A stretch of DNA of 64,000 nucleotides. It comes from Linepithema humile. Its lineage: Eukaryota; Arthropoda; Insecta; Hymenoptera; Formicidae. Of this stretch, positions 26,052-36,300 are shown one piece after another. A program made the position numbers and the translations under genes. Each line of letters begins with the position of its first letter. Within the stretch, counting starts at the first letter, position 1. The DNA lies in contig NC_090131.1 in the NCBI RefSeq assembly GCF_040581485.1, forward strand, positions 4,278,001 to 4,342,000, written 5' to 3'. The notes under the pieces were generated by a model. The model was not told the DNA's origin. It was given only the letters and a program-made list of their open reading frames with translations, and made no database searches.

Positions 26052-26958
26052 ATGTGTCCCTTAATTGCGATTTTTCTCGTAGCGACTCTGTCGGTGGCGA
26101 CCGCGGCACCATCCGCTTGGGGTCTGGGTGCCGGTGCCGCCCTAGCCGGTCCGATTCTAGGACCTGCGGCCCTCGCTGGACCTATTAACGGACCGTCCGT
26201 ACTGGCAGGACCGGCGGTTGGACCTGCACGCATATCCGGAGCCGTCGACGGCGGTGCTGTTGTCACTGGTTCTGTTGCCGGACCGTCGATCGTTTCCGGT
26301 AGCGTCGCCGGACATGGAGCCCTGATCGGGCCGGCTCTTGGCTACGCGGCACCGGGCTGGGCATCAGCTTTAGGTAAGCTACGATAAACTAGAAATCGTT
26401 ATTAACTAATGCCAAATAAAAACTTTGACACTGTAACAAAAAAATTGATTACAAAGTCTTATTGTGTCAAAATGTTTTTAATCAAGGCAATTTGTAAAAT
26501 TAAAATTACGACAATTTTATTAAATTTAAATTTATAGAACTGCTATTTGAATTTTAATCTCAGTTAATATAATGAATTAATAATTCTTTAATCTTAAAAT
26601 TTATTCTACATTTTATTACATTTTAAAAGCTTGCAAAGCTTTACAGCTCGAAACTCTCTCTTTGAAAATGTGTTTTAAATGTACATTTGGTTTCATCAAT
26701 TTTATATGGATATTACATTTAGCTTTGTCTTTAAAAAATATTTTATTTTAATTACGCAATGTGGGCCAAAGTTATTACTGTGTCTATTTTATAAATGTGT
26801 CGATATATTGTACTTTTTTAGGAGCAGTGGTTGCTGGTCCTGCTATTGGTCCAGCTGCTCTCGCCGGACCCATCGCAGCACCAGCTTTAATCGCTGGACC
26901 GTCCGGTAGCATTTCTGCTGGTCACGCTGGTTTAGGCGGTATCATTCGTGGATGGTAA
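26052..26958 (+). CDS. Gene 3: secreted GP-repeat protein, first intron missing (putative cuticular protein)
   Basis: Exons 26052-26373 and 26822-26958 give about 152 residues. The intron (GTAAGC..TTTTTAG) is phase 1 and splits a glycine codon, as in the paralogues. The start at 26052 gives a classic signal peptide ending VATAAP. It also aligns with MKCL|IFIVAIVVAASAAP of gene 4, with no intron between residues 4 and 5. The frame is open upstream to an ATG at 25977, but that lies at or before the predicted transcription start. Seven 10-residue modules (LAGPxxGPAx and related) run from 26142 to 26351, and three more lie in exon 2, which ends GGIIRGW. It is the plainest GP-array protein of the group, with almost no Gly/His filler. 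The role as an extracellular cuticle component is inferred. Confidence 0.8.
26374..26821 (+). other. Intron of gene 3
   Basis: A 448-bp AT-rich phase-1 intron. Nothing else is seen. Confidence 0.75.
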
Positions 26959-27111
26959 TTCCCTTTATCCGGCATGAACTAAGGACCTCCGCGACTGATC
27001 TCCTCGGCACCTCATCATCTCGACGACACCGCATCATGATCTTCGTCATACCGTATTTTTATGTATTTTGTGTACATAACAAAGTTCCGTACATATGATA
27101 TTATATATAAT

Positions 27112-27117
27112 AATAAA
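27112..27117 (+). terminator. Polyadenylation signal of gene 3
   Basis: AATAAA about 155 bases after the stop, followed by a T-rich stretch. Confidence 0.65.
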
Positions 27118-27246
27118 CGCATAGCACTTCTGGAACGAAATTTTTAGCTTGTTTTTTTTTTCGCACTTCTAATTTCTAGTTTATGTAATTAGAAACTTTC
27201 ACTGTACGTCAAAATTTAGTTGAAATAAGTAAGTTTCTTAACATTC

Positions 27247-27268
27247 ATCAATCAATCAATCAATCAAT
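27247..27268 (+). repeat. ATCA tetranucleotide repeat
   Basis: Five consecutive ATCA units. Confidence 0.85.
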
Positions 27269-28612
27269 GTAGTGAAAAAACAACAAATAAGAAATAAAAT
27301 AAATCACGGTTGGTAATGCGTATAAATAATATTCTTACTGTACTCAGTAATTAATTTAAAGTTGCAAAAACTCTAATTCCCTTTTTTATAAATATTTAGA
27401 TCTTATCAATGTGAATAGAGAATATCGATTTCCGATTTGACGTTCTAAATTATTTTCCGCTAATTAAAAAAATTGCAAAGAATTAATAAAAAACATAAGC
27501 AAAAGAATAATAAAAATTAATTTAAAAAAATGCCAATAGATAATGTTATCAGAAGCGAGCTAAAAATTAGTTGTCATATTTTTTTAAAGCGCATTATGCA
27601 ATATTAAATATGTAAATAAAATTTGAATGATAGCTTTTTTCTTTTTTCAATAAATAGGCAAGGCCCGCTTATTGTTTCGGCGCGTATAATATCACTTTGG
27701 AAACTAATCAAGATCGGTATAATTAATCAGCGGTCTCCATTTCGCGGTCTATTGTGCTACCATTGATACCAACATCTCCATTATGCGACCACCTTCTCCG
27801 ATAATTGTGGGAAATTGCCTCAACACCAATCAGTCGCATATTCTCCATGTAAAGGCAATAAGCGCTTTTCACTTCGCTTCTCGATGCACATTCGCATTGC
27901 GACATTCTGCGCATACCGGTCCTTTAATCTCCGTTTTCAATCACGATCACGAATGCAAGACACCGTGTTATAATGGAGCATCCCGTTCCGATTTCCATCT
28001 GCTTCTCGCGCGACTGTGGAAACTGCGCAAATTATGGCCGCATCGTCCACGCGCATTACCATCTCAAAAGAGCGCTCCTCTACGCTTAGAAAAGCATCGT
28101 GCAACAAGTACTATGAATTCTTATAAAAGCAGACCGTGTAAATTATGGAACTTTTGTAAGTGCTGTTAGGTGGTAGAATAATAAATATGTACGATCAAAC
28201 ATGTAAAATACGTTGATTGCAACAATTAATATAAATGTACAAATAAGATGCATCTAATATTTTTTATATCCGTGAAAAATAATATTGGTTTTTTAATATT
28301 TTTAAATCTTTAAATTATTTATAATTCTATACTGTTAAACTGACTTTAATAATTTACAACGTATCCCAGACCATTTGTATTAGCAGATTTCTAGCGAATT
28401 ATATAATAATTATATTATATATAATTTTTTAAATAATATATATATGAAATTAAGCTATGGTTTCAACGTGGTATTGATAAAATTCGCTATTGGTGCAGCA
28501 GCTGCGATAAGTGCTACATCTAGCACTTGTTGGTAGACTGGACGTTGTCGTAATTTTCTCGTGCGAAGCTGAACAATGTGTTAACGTCGCTAGTATGCAC
28601 ACAGAGCACATT

Positions 28613-28616
<4 letters not shown>

Positions 28617-28653
<37 letters not shown>
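28617..28653. repeat. TA microsatellite
   Basis: Uninterrupted TA dinucleotide run of about 18 units. Confidence 0.9.
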
Positions 28654-28655
<2 letters not shown>

Positions 28656-29201
28656 TTAGATGGAAACACATGCTGGGATAAATTGCGAAATTGATCTTAC
28701 AAGCAACAGCTGTATGAAACGCTAGACAAATCTCAGCACTGCTGACTTGCTCCTAGCTCCACATTGTCTGCTTTAGTATAAAACAATTCAAAGAATTGAA
28801 TTTTTAATATGATACGGTTTCTTCCAAGTATAAATATTATGATATAAATTATATTACAAAAATAAAAAATTGGGATTATTTTCATATTGAAACATATGGC
28901 GCAGTTATTTAAAATGTTTGCATTTAAACGTTAAAACAAAATTAGATTTTTTACAATAAGTATAATTTAGATAAAAAAGATCATTTTTTGTTAATTGTAT
29001 TTAGTTAATTGTTTTTATTAAATTTTTTCCTATTCAATTTAAAGTATTCTCAAGCGACAGTTCTGAATAATAATGGAGATAGCGACGGTGAATCCGGATT
29101 TTCATACGTCATAGACTCGTTTTTGCGTGACTGGTTCCTCCCGCACATTCTTCCACAGGGTTGAAAGTTATACCATTAATTTTTCATTACCACAGATCGA
29201 C

Positions 29202-29239
29202 TATATAAGATCGGGATTCGCGAGGATCAGGCATCAGTA
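29202..29239 (+). promoter_or_regulatory. Core promoter of gene 4
   Basis: TATATAAG at 29202-29209 and an initiator-like TCAGTA at 29234-29239. A second TCAGG lies at 29227. The start codon is at 29266. Confidence 0.65.
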
Positions 29240-29265
29240 AAGCCTGATTTCTTCCATTGAGAATC

Positions 29266-30094
29266 ATGAAGTGTCTGGTGAGTTTACTATTTATCAATCG
29301 TTTTAATTAAAGATTATATTAATTTGTAACAAAACATTGAAAATTTTCACCGATGTCAGCAGATATGTTAAATAAATCACAATTTAACATCTTTTTTTCT
29401 TACAGATTTTTATCGTCGCCATAGTAGTGGCCGCTTCGGCCGCTCCCGAACATCAACGCCGATCTATCGGACATAACAGCGCGGTGATCATGGGAGCACA
29501 TGGCATCACCGTCGCAGGACCTGTTGCACTTGCGGCCGCTGTAGTTGCACCAGCAGTTGCACCCTCCGTAGCCGTCGTTGGGCCTACTTCGGGTGCTGCA
29601 ACCATAGTTGGTCCGGTTGCAAGTCCCGTGTTTTAGGTAGCTGAGCCTGCTTCGAATGCTGTAGCCATCGTTGGACCATCTGCAGCTTCCGCAGCTATAG
29701 TTGGTCCCTCTGCGGGTTCCGCAACGGTTGCCGGACCATCTGCAAGTCCTGCAACTGTAGTTGGACCCGCTGCGGACTCTACCGCGATCCTGGTTCCTGC
29801 CGCAGGTAAAATATTTTTGATACTTTTAAATAATTTGAAATATGAAACTTTGGTAGTTTAATCAAATACGAACATGATTACTTTGCAGATTTAAATATAC
29901 AATAAAATAAAAATAAATGTTAATAAAATTAATAATCAAAATATTATATTGCAGCTTCAAGCGTACTGGCTGGGCCTGCGGGAGCGGTGGTCGTGCCAGG
30001 AGTTGCAGCTTCGAACGTTGTGGCTGGGCCTGCGGGAACGATAATTGTGCCGGCAATTGCAGCTGCTAATAGAGTTGTGATCAGATCTGCCTGA
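29266..30094 (+). CDS. Gene 4: GP-repeat cuticular-like gene interrupted by an in-frame TAG
   Basis: Exons 29266-29277, 29406-29805 and 29955-30094 have normal splice sites and the family phases (0, then 1). The signal peptide MKCL|IFIVAIVVAASAAP is followed by EHQRRS and 10-residue modules from 29574. The codon TAG at 29634-29636 would end the product at 80 residues. The same frame then stays open through the rest of exon 2, across the phase-1 intron, and through exon 3 to a TGA at 30092. That adds about 102 residues of the same Ala/Val/Gly/Pro modules (VVGPxxxSAT type, then VLAGPAGAVVVPG). The TAG sits exactly between two complete 30-bp modules, an extra codon in the array. Promoter, splice sites and polyadenylation signal are intact. 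It is either a recent pseudogene, an allele with a nonsense change, an assembly error, or a stop that is read through. I cannot tell which. Confidence 0.7.
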
Positions 30095-30097
30095 TAA

Positions 30098-30103
30098 AAT
30101 AAA
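30098..30103 (+). terminator. Polyadenylation signal of gene 4
   Basis: AATAAA directly after the distal TGA at 30092, with another AATAAA at 30155-30160. Their position after the distal stop, not the internal TAG, supports the three-exon gene model. Confidence 0.55.
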
Positions 30104-30704
30104 GCGATAAAAGGTACATTCACGAAAAATATAAACGACCCAGCGATCTCTCTCAATAAAAACCGAGTTTTTACTATCTCAAACTATACGTATACTATCT
30201 CAAATATTATTTATTGTCCAATCGATATACAATAACTGGAAAATATTTTCTCATTTTGCAGCATTTTCATAAAATTTATTATAAATGATAAAACACATAT
30301 TATGTTGGACTTATAATAATATTTATAATATTTATTATTTATATATATTTATAATTTACCTTTTATTTTAATATTTATGTAATAATTATCTGCAATAATA
30401 ATTACGGAATATAAAGTGTAATAGAATGTAATGAAATTCAATACAACGTCAAACGGTATATTCTGTTTTTCTTTTATGCTGTTTTTCAATCATTCTCAAT
30501 AATAATAATTATTATTTAATTGTAATAGCAGAAATTGAGATACTTTATTAATAATAATTATATGTTTTTTTAGTTATTTTAATTTAATTTTATTTTATTT
30601 TAACGACTAAATTCTAAATCTTAAGATATATATTTTTTAAGATACAATCTTCTTCATCCGATGGCCAAGTTTAATATTTAATACCTGTTTTTCGAGACAT
30701 GCAC

Positions 30705-30775
30705 TAATTATGCGCTCACTAAATTTAGAAAGAAAAAATTTTGCGCTTTTTTAGTGCATAGTCAGTGCATAATTA
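30705..30775. repeat. Imperfect inverted repeat
   Basis: TAATTATGCGCT at 30705-30716 pairs with AGTGCATAATTA at 30764-30775 with one mismatch. Weaker complementarity continues inward. Possibly a degraded miniature element. Confidence 0.4.
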
Positions 30776-30822
30776 TATAATTTTTTTAATTAATAAAAAC
30801 AAATTATTGATTTTGGCTTTTT

Positions 30823-30866
30823 AGTATATTATTCAATATAATGAAAGTATATTATTCAATATAATG
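30823..30866. repeat. Tandem duplication, 23-bp period
   Basis: The 21-base stretch starting AGTATATTATTC occurs twice with a two-base gap (30823-30843 and 30846-30866). Each copy is itself partly palindromic. Confidence 0.7.
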
Positions 30867-31319
30867 TATAATTTTTTTATTGAATTTGTACAAAGTTGAG
30901 GGCTAACTAGGCAGACGTAATTTTTTGTATATCTTATTTCACAATTACATATTTATATTTAAAGAGTTTACAATTTGAAACGCAAGCTAGAATGTGTGAA
31001 AATATCACTATTTTGACAGAATAACAGGATGTTAAAAATTGACTGTGGTCAAACAAATTGCTGCAGCGATTCTAATTTTTATACGTTGGAAGTTTTTAAT
31101 TCTTTAAAAATAATATCAATATTGTAAATACGTTTTACTAGGAACGTTACCGATTTGGTTACAATAAAAAAATTTAATATTACATTTTGCGTAATTCGTG
31201 TAATGTATATATTATTGAGTTAATATTTACTTATTTTATTTTATTTATTAACTTATTTATTTACTAGTTCTTTCATATAAGGAAAAAGTCGCGAAGAAGA
31301 CATCTGTTGCACAAAGACA

Positions 31320-31325
31320 TTTATT
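31320..31325 (-). terminator. Candidate polyadenylation signal of gene 5
   Basis: TTTATT on the plus strand, AATAAA on the minus strand, about 160 bases beyond the candidate last exon of gene 5 (31484-31548). Confidence 0.4.
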
Positions 31326-31483
31326 CTGCTGACATTTGTACAGTTATAGTTTCAAATAGAAAATTACATTACAGATAAATGGCAATTCTTAAAGGTCGTA
31401 GCAAAGTGAGTAAAAATTCTTTTCCTTTTCATGTTTCACAATCTTCTATGATGTTCTCATAGTTGTAACTTTATGATTTGCAG

Positions 31484-31548
31484 TTAACAGATGACAGCGG
31501 GAACGTGAACTCTCGGAGCAAGCACTGTACCTACAGTTCCAGCGACGA
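31484..31548 (-). CDS. Candidate last exon of gene 5 (beyond the first stop)
   Basis: On the minus strand, TTTTTCAACAG is a good acceptor. Reading in phase 1 gives VVAGTVGTVLAPRVHVPAVIC and a stop. This resembles the start of the last exon of gene 3 (GAVVAGPAIGPAAL). It would join gene 5 if exon 2 used the donor GTAAAT at 31832, but a TAA at 31852 lies before that donor in the same frame. Earlier donors (GTACAG, GTTGTA) that would avoid the TAA are weak. Confidence 0.4.
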
Positions 31549-31851
31549 CTGTTGAAAAATACATTACGTTAAAAACCGTCTAGGAGTTTGGGGCTTACGA
31601 AATATAACATTTGCATGGCATTTGAAAAAGAATCATATATGACCATCTGTATACTATTTATATTTAATAGTAAAATTGCAATCTATTTTAATTGCAATCT
31701 ATTTTAATTCTATCACAATATTTTGAAGAACTTGATATCTATAAGTTACGCGATAGTAATAAATTTTAAAAGAAACAATAATATAAAATTTCTTTGATAT
31801 GTGAATATATCTGGGATGTATTATATATTTACTGATGCCGGAAACATCGTA

Positions 31852-32245
31852 TTAATCTGTACAACTTATGTGCTTATCGAGAACTGGGGCAGCAACAACC
31901 GCGGCGCCAACGGGAGCTACCACAGCTGAAATAGCTTTTGGTCCTATCACTGCAGCTGCAGGTATTCCTACAACACCACGAGGTTCTCTGTCAGGATAAG
32001 CGACAGTCATTGCAACCATAATGAGAGTTATCACCTGAAGAAAAGAGAACAGCTCTTATACAACCATAGATTATTAAATTGAATATAATGAAAATAAATA
32101 TTAAAATAATAAAATTTTAAATTACAGAATTTTTGTACTAGAAAATGTAGATATGCATTTGCTTTTTTTTATGTAAATATAAAAAGAATTTTTATATAAA
32201 TTGGAAAAACCTATTTTTGTAGGAGCTACCGACGAAAGATTTCAT
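31852..32245 (-). CDS. Gene 5: short secreted Ala/Val/Pro-rich protein (apidermin-like in style)
   Basis: Minus-strand exons 32234-32245 (MKSF) and 31852-32034 give 64 residues ending at a TAA. The signal peptide MKSF|VITLIMVAMTVA is split after codon 4 in phase 0, as in genes 1, 2 and 4. The mature part, YPDREPRG and then Ala/Val/Pro/Ile-rich sequence with one IGP and VVAPVG motifs, is short and hydrophobic. That recalls the hymenopteran apidermins, named from general style only. The acceptor TTCTTCAG is good. The donor after MKSF reads GTCGGT, a poor match, though no other donor keeps the frame. Promoter elements are excellent. A homologous last exon lies downstream at 31484-31548, so the true product may be longer, or the gene may be decaying. 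Neighbour gene 4 converges on it. Confidence 0.7.
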
Positions 32246-32293
32246 GCTGATGCTGTTGTTTTGTCTATTCTTCTCTTGATGCTGAAAAGAATC

Positions 32294-32329
32294 AACTGAT
32301 GAATTCCCTTGGATTGTATGTCTTTTATA
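32294..32329 (-). promoter_or_regulatory. Core promoter of gene 5
   Basis: On the minus strand, TATAAAA (32323-32329) and an initiator match TCAGTT (32294-32299), with about 32 bases from the TATA start to the initiator adenine. Confidence 0.75.
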
Positions 32330-32345
32330 CTGCTCTCTTCCTACC

Positions 32346-35300
32346 CCAACGTTTGCTCCAATGTCACCCATCCGGAGCAAACACACGACCACGCATGTCT
32401 ATGTATTATCATTATTTTTCCATCTAGCGTGGTCAGCATGATAAGATAAAAACGGCAATCGGAAAAGATGAAATTGCTGCTCTAGTTACATCATATTCAG
32501 AATTTAATGTAACAGTAATATAAAAATCGCGTTTATTACTCTCACTTATTATTTTTATCTAAAAATGTATTTGATAATTATCTAACAGAGAAATACGCGT
32601 AAAAATGATCGTGATCATTTCTAAACCAGTTGAAAGGTGAAAATGTTACCTTGGAGATCTAGTTTGCGCTCGTCGATGGCATTTAATTCTATTCTTGCAT
32701 GATTAATATGTGAAACAATCAGCGTTATTTATCAGACGTATTTTCAAGCGTATCTTTTAGAGACATTGATTTAATGTTAATGTGAGGAATTTCCATTCTA
32801 ATTAATCGTATTGCAATTAAAGAATAAAACAAAGCTTCAGATATTTCTTACGCCGTTCTTCAATATCATGGACATAATAACATATTTTAACGCTATCGTT
32901 TTTCTCATTATTAGAAGTTATCTGTAAATAAAAGAATAACGAAGAGAATTGCTTATGAGAAAAAATCGGCGAGATTGCAGCTGGCAATCTGCGGGTCTGC
33001 GCAAAATCCGCGAAAGAGGATTGAAAAAGTCACTGTGGAAATACAGTCAATGAAGTTGCCAGTAAGCGAGCAAACTTTATCGTACTTCATCAACCGAGTG
33101 GTCGAAGGGGAGCTTGTTATGTCGGAAGTATCCGACGCCGCGTGCTTGATGAGAAAAGTTTAATCTACTAGTTCGTAATGCACTTTTGTGTCACTCATGA
33201 AATATGAATCGAGTGGCGTAGAACTGTTTCTAAGTAATGTCGTCGATGTCGGTCGCATTGACCGTAATGTAAATAAATAATATATTATTATAAAAATATC
33301 ATTATTTCTCTTTTCATAAATTTCAGTTCTTCATTTGATTTGCAAGATTGCGAAAATTTATGAGATGCCGATATTACTTTATACTTGAAATTTTGACGTA
33401 CCCCTATATTTTATTAACTTCTCCGATCGCTCAGTGTGTTGCGATTTTCCGTTACAAATCGCTTTTCCTACTTCCAGAAAAGAGAATCGCATGATGATGC
33501 TACGTGAAGTCGCTAGACAACGCCAACCGTCGATCTACCCATGCACCGCACGTCCGCAACGAACCGAGTTATGCAAATTCGCGTACGCGCAACCCTGTAT
33601 CCGTTCTCATTGGCTGGGACGGATGCATCGTTGATATTGTTCTCAAATCACTCGGCGTGCTGATGCGGGGCATGAGAATGAACGCGTGGTGATAGTAGAC
33701 GACAATGATACGCCAGACTCGATGCGATTATACTCTCTAAATGATACGATTCAATTGGGAATACAATGATTTACTTACTATTCGGCAATACGTCTGAATT
33801 ACTCGCATGATTTTACACGAACGATCATTGTTTCAGTGATGTTGGCTTTTAACATATTTAATCCTTGGAATTCTTTAATTTTGCAATGAATTTACCTACT
33901 GAATTCGTCGTAATCTCAGTAATTTTTTTACTGTTTAATTGATATCGACAATCAATATCACTCATATTGTAACATTAAATTTACCTTACTTTTAATTTAC
34001 TTAAATTTACCTTATTTTTTTAAATAAAAATGCAACGCCAAAAAGCAGATACTTTTTCTAAAATTTTAATCTTTTTAATTTAAAGCGCCAGTTTTGTGCG
34101 ACCAATACAATTTATTAGACGTTGTGTGCTGTTATATTAACTTTTTTTTTATAAAATACTGAAAATGCATATTTGTTACGGTTGTTAGCACTTATTTTTA
34201 CCGCGCTACTTTATGGCAATACGGTGCTGCAATATTCATTCGATGGAACATCGAGAAGTGAAATGTCCGTAGATAGGTACATACAGTGTTCAACATACTA
34301 ACATACGCTGAATTTCTACGATACATGTTTCAGCTGTGATTGCGACTCGAGTATCCGTGGGCAGGACCATCGGTCGGCCCAGCGAACATCGTACGTAACA
34401 GCATTGACGCAACCATTACATATCAATCAGCTTTCCTGCCGCATACGTACATATGCATGATCGTCAATGCCGAAAGAATGATCTAAACTGTACTTTACAA
34501 GCAATAATAGCTGTAACTGCATAAAAAAATTATTACCCCGTAATAAAAATAGAAAGATTTTTATCGCGACAGACCGTAGTGTGAAAAATATTATAAAACA
34601 GGAATTTAATTTTTAAAAAACATGCGGTATGGAAATAATGCCGGGAAAGTTATTGTTATTAAAGATTTGTTATCCATTTTGACGCTGTTAAACAGAAATT
34701 CCAGGCGTTCCGTAACGCTCTTCAACTATTAATTTGATCGCATCGTAAGGACTGTACTAACAATAGAAGTTACTCAAACTAAACTTGCGTCTGACATTAA
34801 CAGTGGTAATTGCTGCGCTGCCAATGTAGCGTTGCTGTTTAAATAAGTTGCAACAGTAGCTGCAAACTATCAGTGCTTATCTGATCTCACGAAATTCCTT
34901 GCTGATGATCAAAGAATTATGAAGGCGACTTAATCGGTCGAAATGTCTAAACTATCTTATTGGCTTGTTCACTTTTTTCTTCTTCTCTAATTTGCCAAAC
35001 AAATTTTATTTTTAATAAATAAGAAAACTATTAAGAAATAAATAGTGAAAGTTCAGAATTCTCACGTGGACAACTCGGACCAAATAGTTATGATATCAAG
35101 AAGGAGCAAGTCGCGCAAGGACGGTGAGATAGCGATATAACTTGTTGACATTGGTGACCGTTAATTGCTTTTCCAGCTGTGTCACTGCGGTGAGATTTAC
35201 ATCGCAGTTTCTATATATACATTGCTGTGTTGTAGCACTTTCACTAGTTAGAATTTATAACGCCTCAACATCTGTTTCATAGTCAATTCTGTGTGCATGA

Positions 35301-36080
35301 AAAAATAGTAAAGATTTACTACAGCGTTAGACTAGTTTATTATATTTATGGTTTTGTAATCCATGTAAAAATTAATTAAATTGTGTAATTAACGCACTGG
35401 CAATGTAGAAAGCACCATGTGAGTATAATATGCGAGAAGTGTAATCTTTACACCAAAAACTCAATTGTCGGCATTCTACTGTTACCGAGAAAATGTACTT
35501 AAGCTACTTGTTTCACTTTGAGCTTTTACGCAGCACAATTCTAGGATTATTTATCCTTTTCACGTTCTAGCTTCTTCCGACAGCTATAAGCAGAAACAAC
35601 GTTCTAACAGGCGCATTTACGATTTTCTTCGCTGTAATGTCGAATTTTATTTTCGCTATGCGCTGATGTTGAGAAAAATAATGTAGGTCGACAACAAAAA
35701 TATGATTTTTAAATTTATTGCATTACGTAAATAACTATTTGTTTTTATGCAATACTTTTATGAAAAATAATACGAGCTTTTAGCCATCAGGTATATTTAA
35801 ATAAATAAGTAAATAAAAACAGTATTTTGTTATAAGTTTAAAATATAAATGTTAATTTTTAGTTGACTTTAAATATGACTTAATTTTTGCATATTTTTCT
35901 TGTAATTTTGCATATATATAGTTAAAATTATATACAATATAAAATGTATTAGTTTAGTTAAATAAATATCCAATTATTTTGCAAGTTAATTTTTAATACA
36001 ATCTATTTATCTTTATAGCGATATAAAATAACAAATAAAGTGGATGAAGAATGTTTACACGTATTGACAAGAAAATAATG
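32346..36080. other. Intergenic DNA between genes 5 and 6
   Basis: No supported gene on either strand. ORFs of 60 to 66 codons near 33.0 and 33.5 kb have no domain or splice context. No repeats of note. Confidence 0.6.
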
Positions 36081-36140
36081 TTTTATTTTATTTTTCAGCA
36101 AGCAATTATCGTATAATTTTAAAAAATGCTGCAATATTTT

Positions 36141-36146
36141 TTTATT
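36141..36146 (-). terminator. Candidate polyadenylation signal of gene 6
   Basis: AATAAA on the minus strand about 155 bases beyond the stop codon. Another lies at 36082-36087. Confidence 0.45.
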
Positions 36147-36300
36147 TGAATGAACTTAATTATACTTATTTGACCAATAAGTATATTAAGAACATTACAT
36201 GTTTGCGTTTGCGGCATATATATTTTATACACATTAATCGATATACAATATTCAATTTAGCTAAATATTGAATCTAGCTTCAATATTTCAGAAAGAAGCG

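Larger units (their letters stand above)
27120..29201. other. Intergenic DNA between genes 3 and 4
   Basis: No supported gene. It contains an ATCA tetranucleotide repeat (27247-27268) and a TA microsatellite (28617-28653). On the minus strand near 28465-28575 a short frame reads ALIAAAAPIA. That resembles Ala/Pro cuticle motifs, but no signal peptide exon or promoter accompanies it. Confidence 0.55.
30110..31483. other. AT-rich intergenic DNA between convergent genes 4 and 5
   Basis: No gene is seen. It contains an imperfect hairpin (30705-30775), a 23-bp tandem duplication (30823-30866) and, on the minus strand, the candidate polyadenylation signal of gene 5. Confidence 0.6.

Noticed and set aside
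28465..28575. Minus-strand frame reading ALIAAAAPIA, possibly another small cuticle gene
   Set aside because: A possible acceptor precedes it, but no signal-peptide exon or TATA promoter was found upstream on that strand.
29628..29694. Cryptic intron that would splice out the TAG of gene 4
   Set aside because: The only nearby donor-like site (GTGTTT at 29628) paired with CAG at 29685 or 29694 removes 58 or 67 bases, which breaks the frame.
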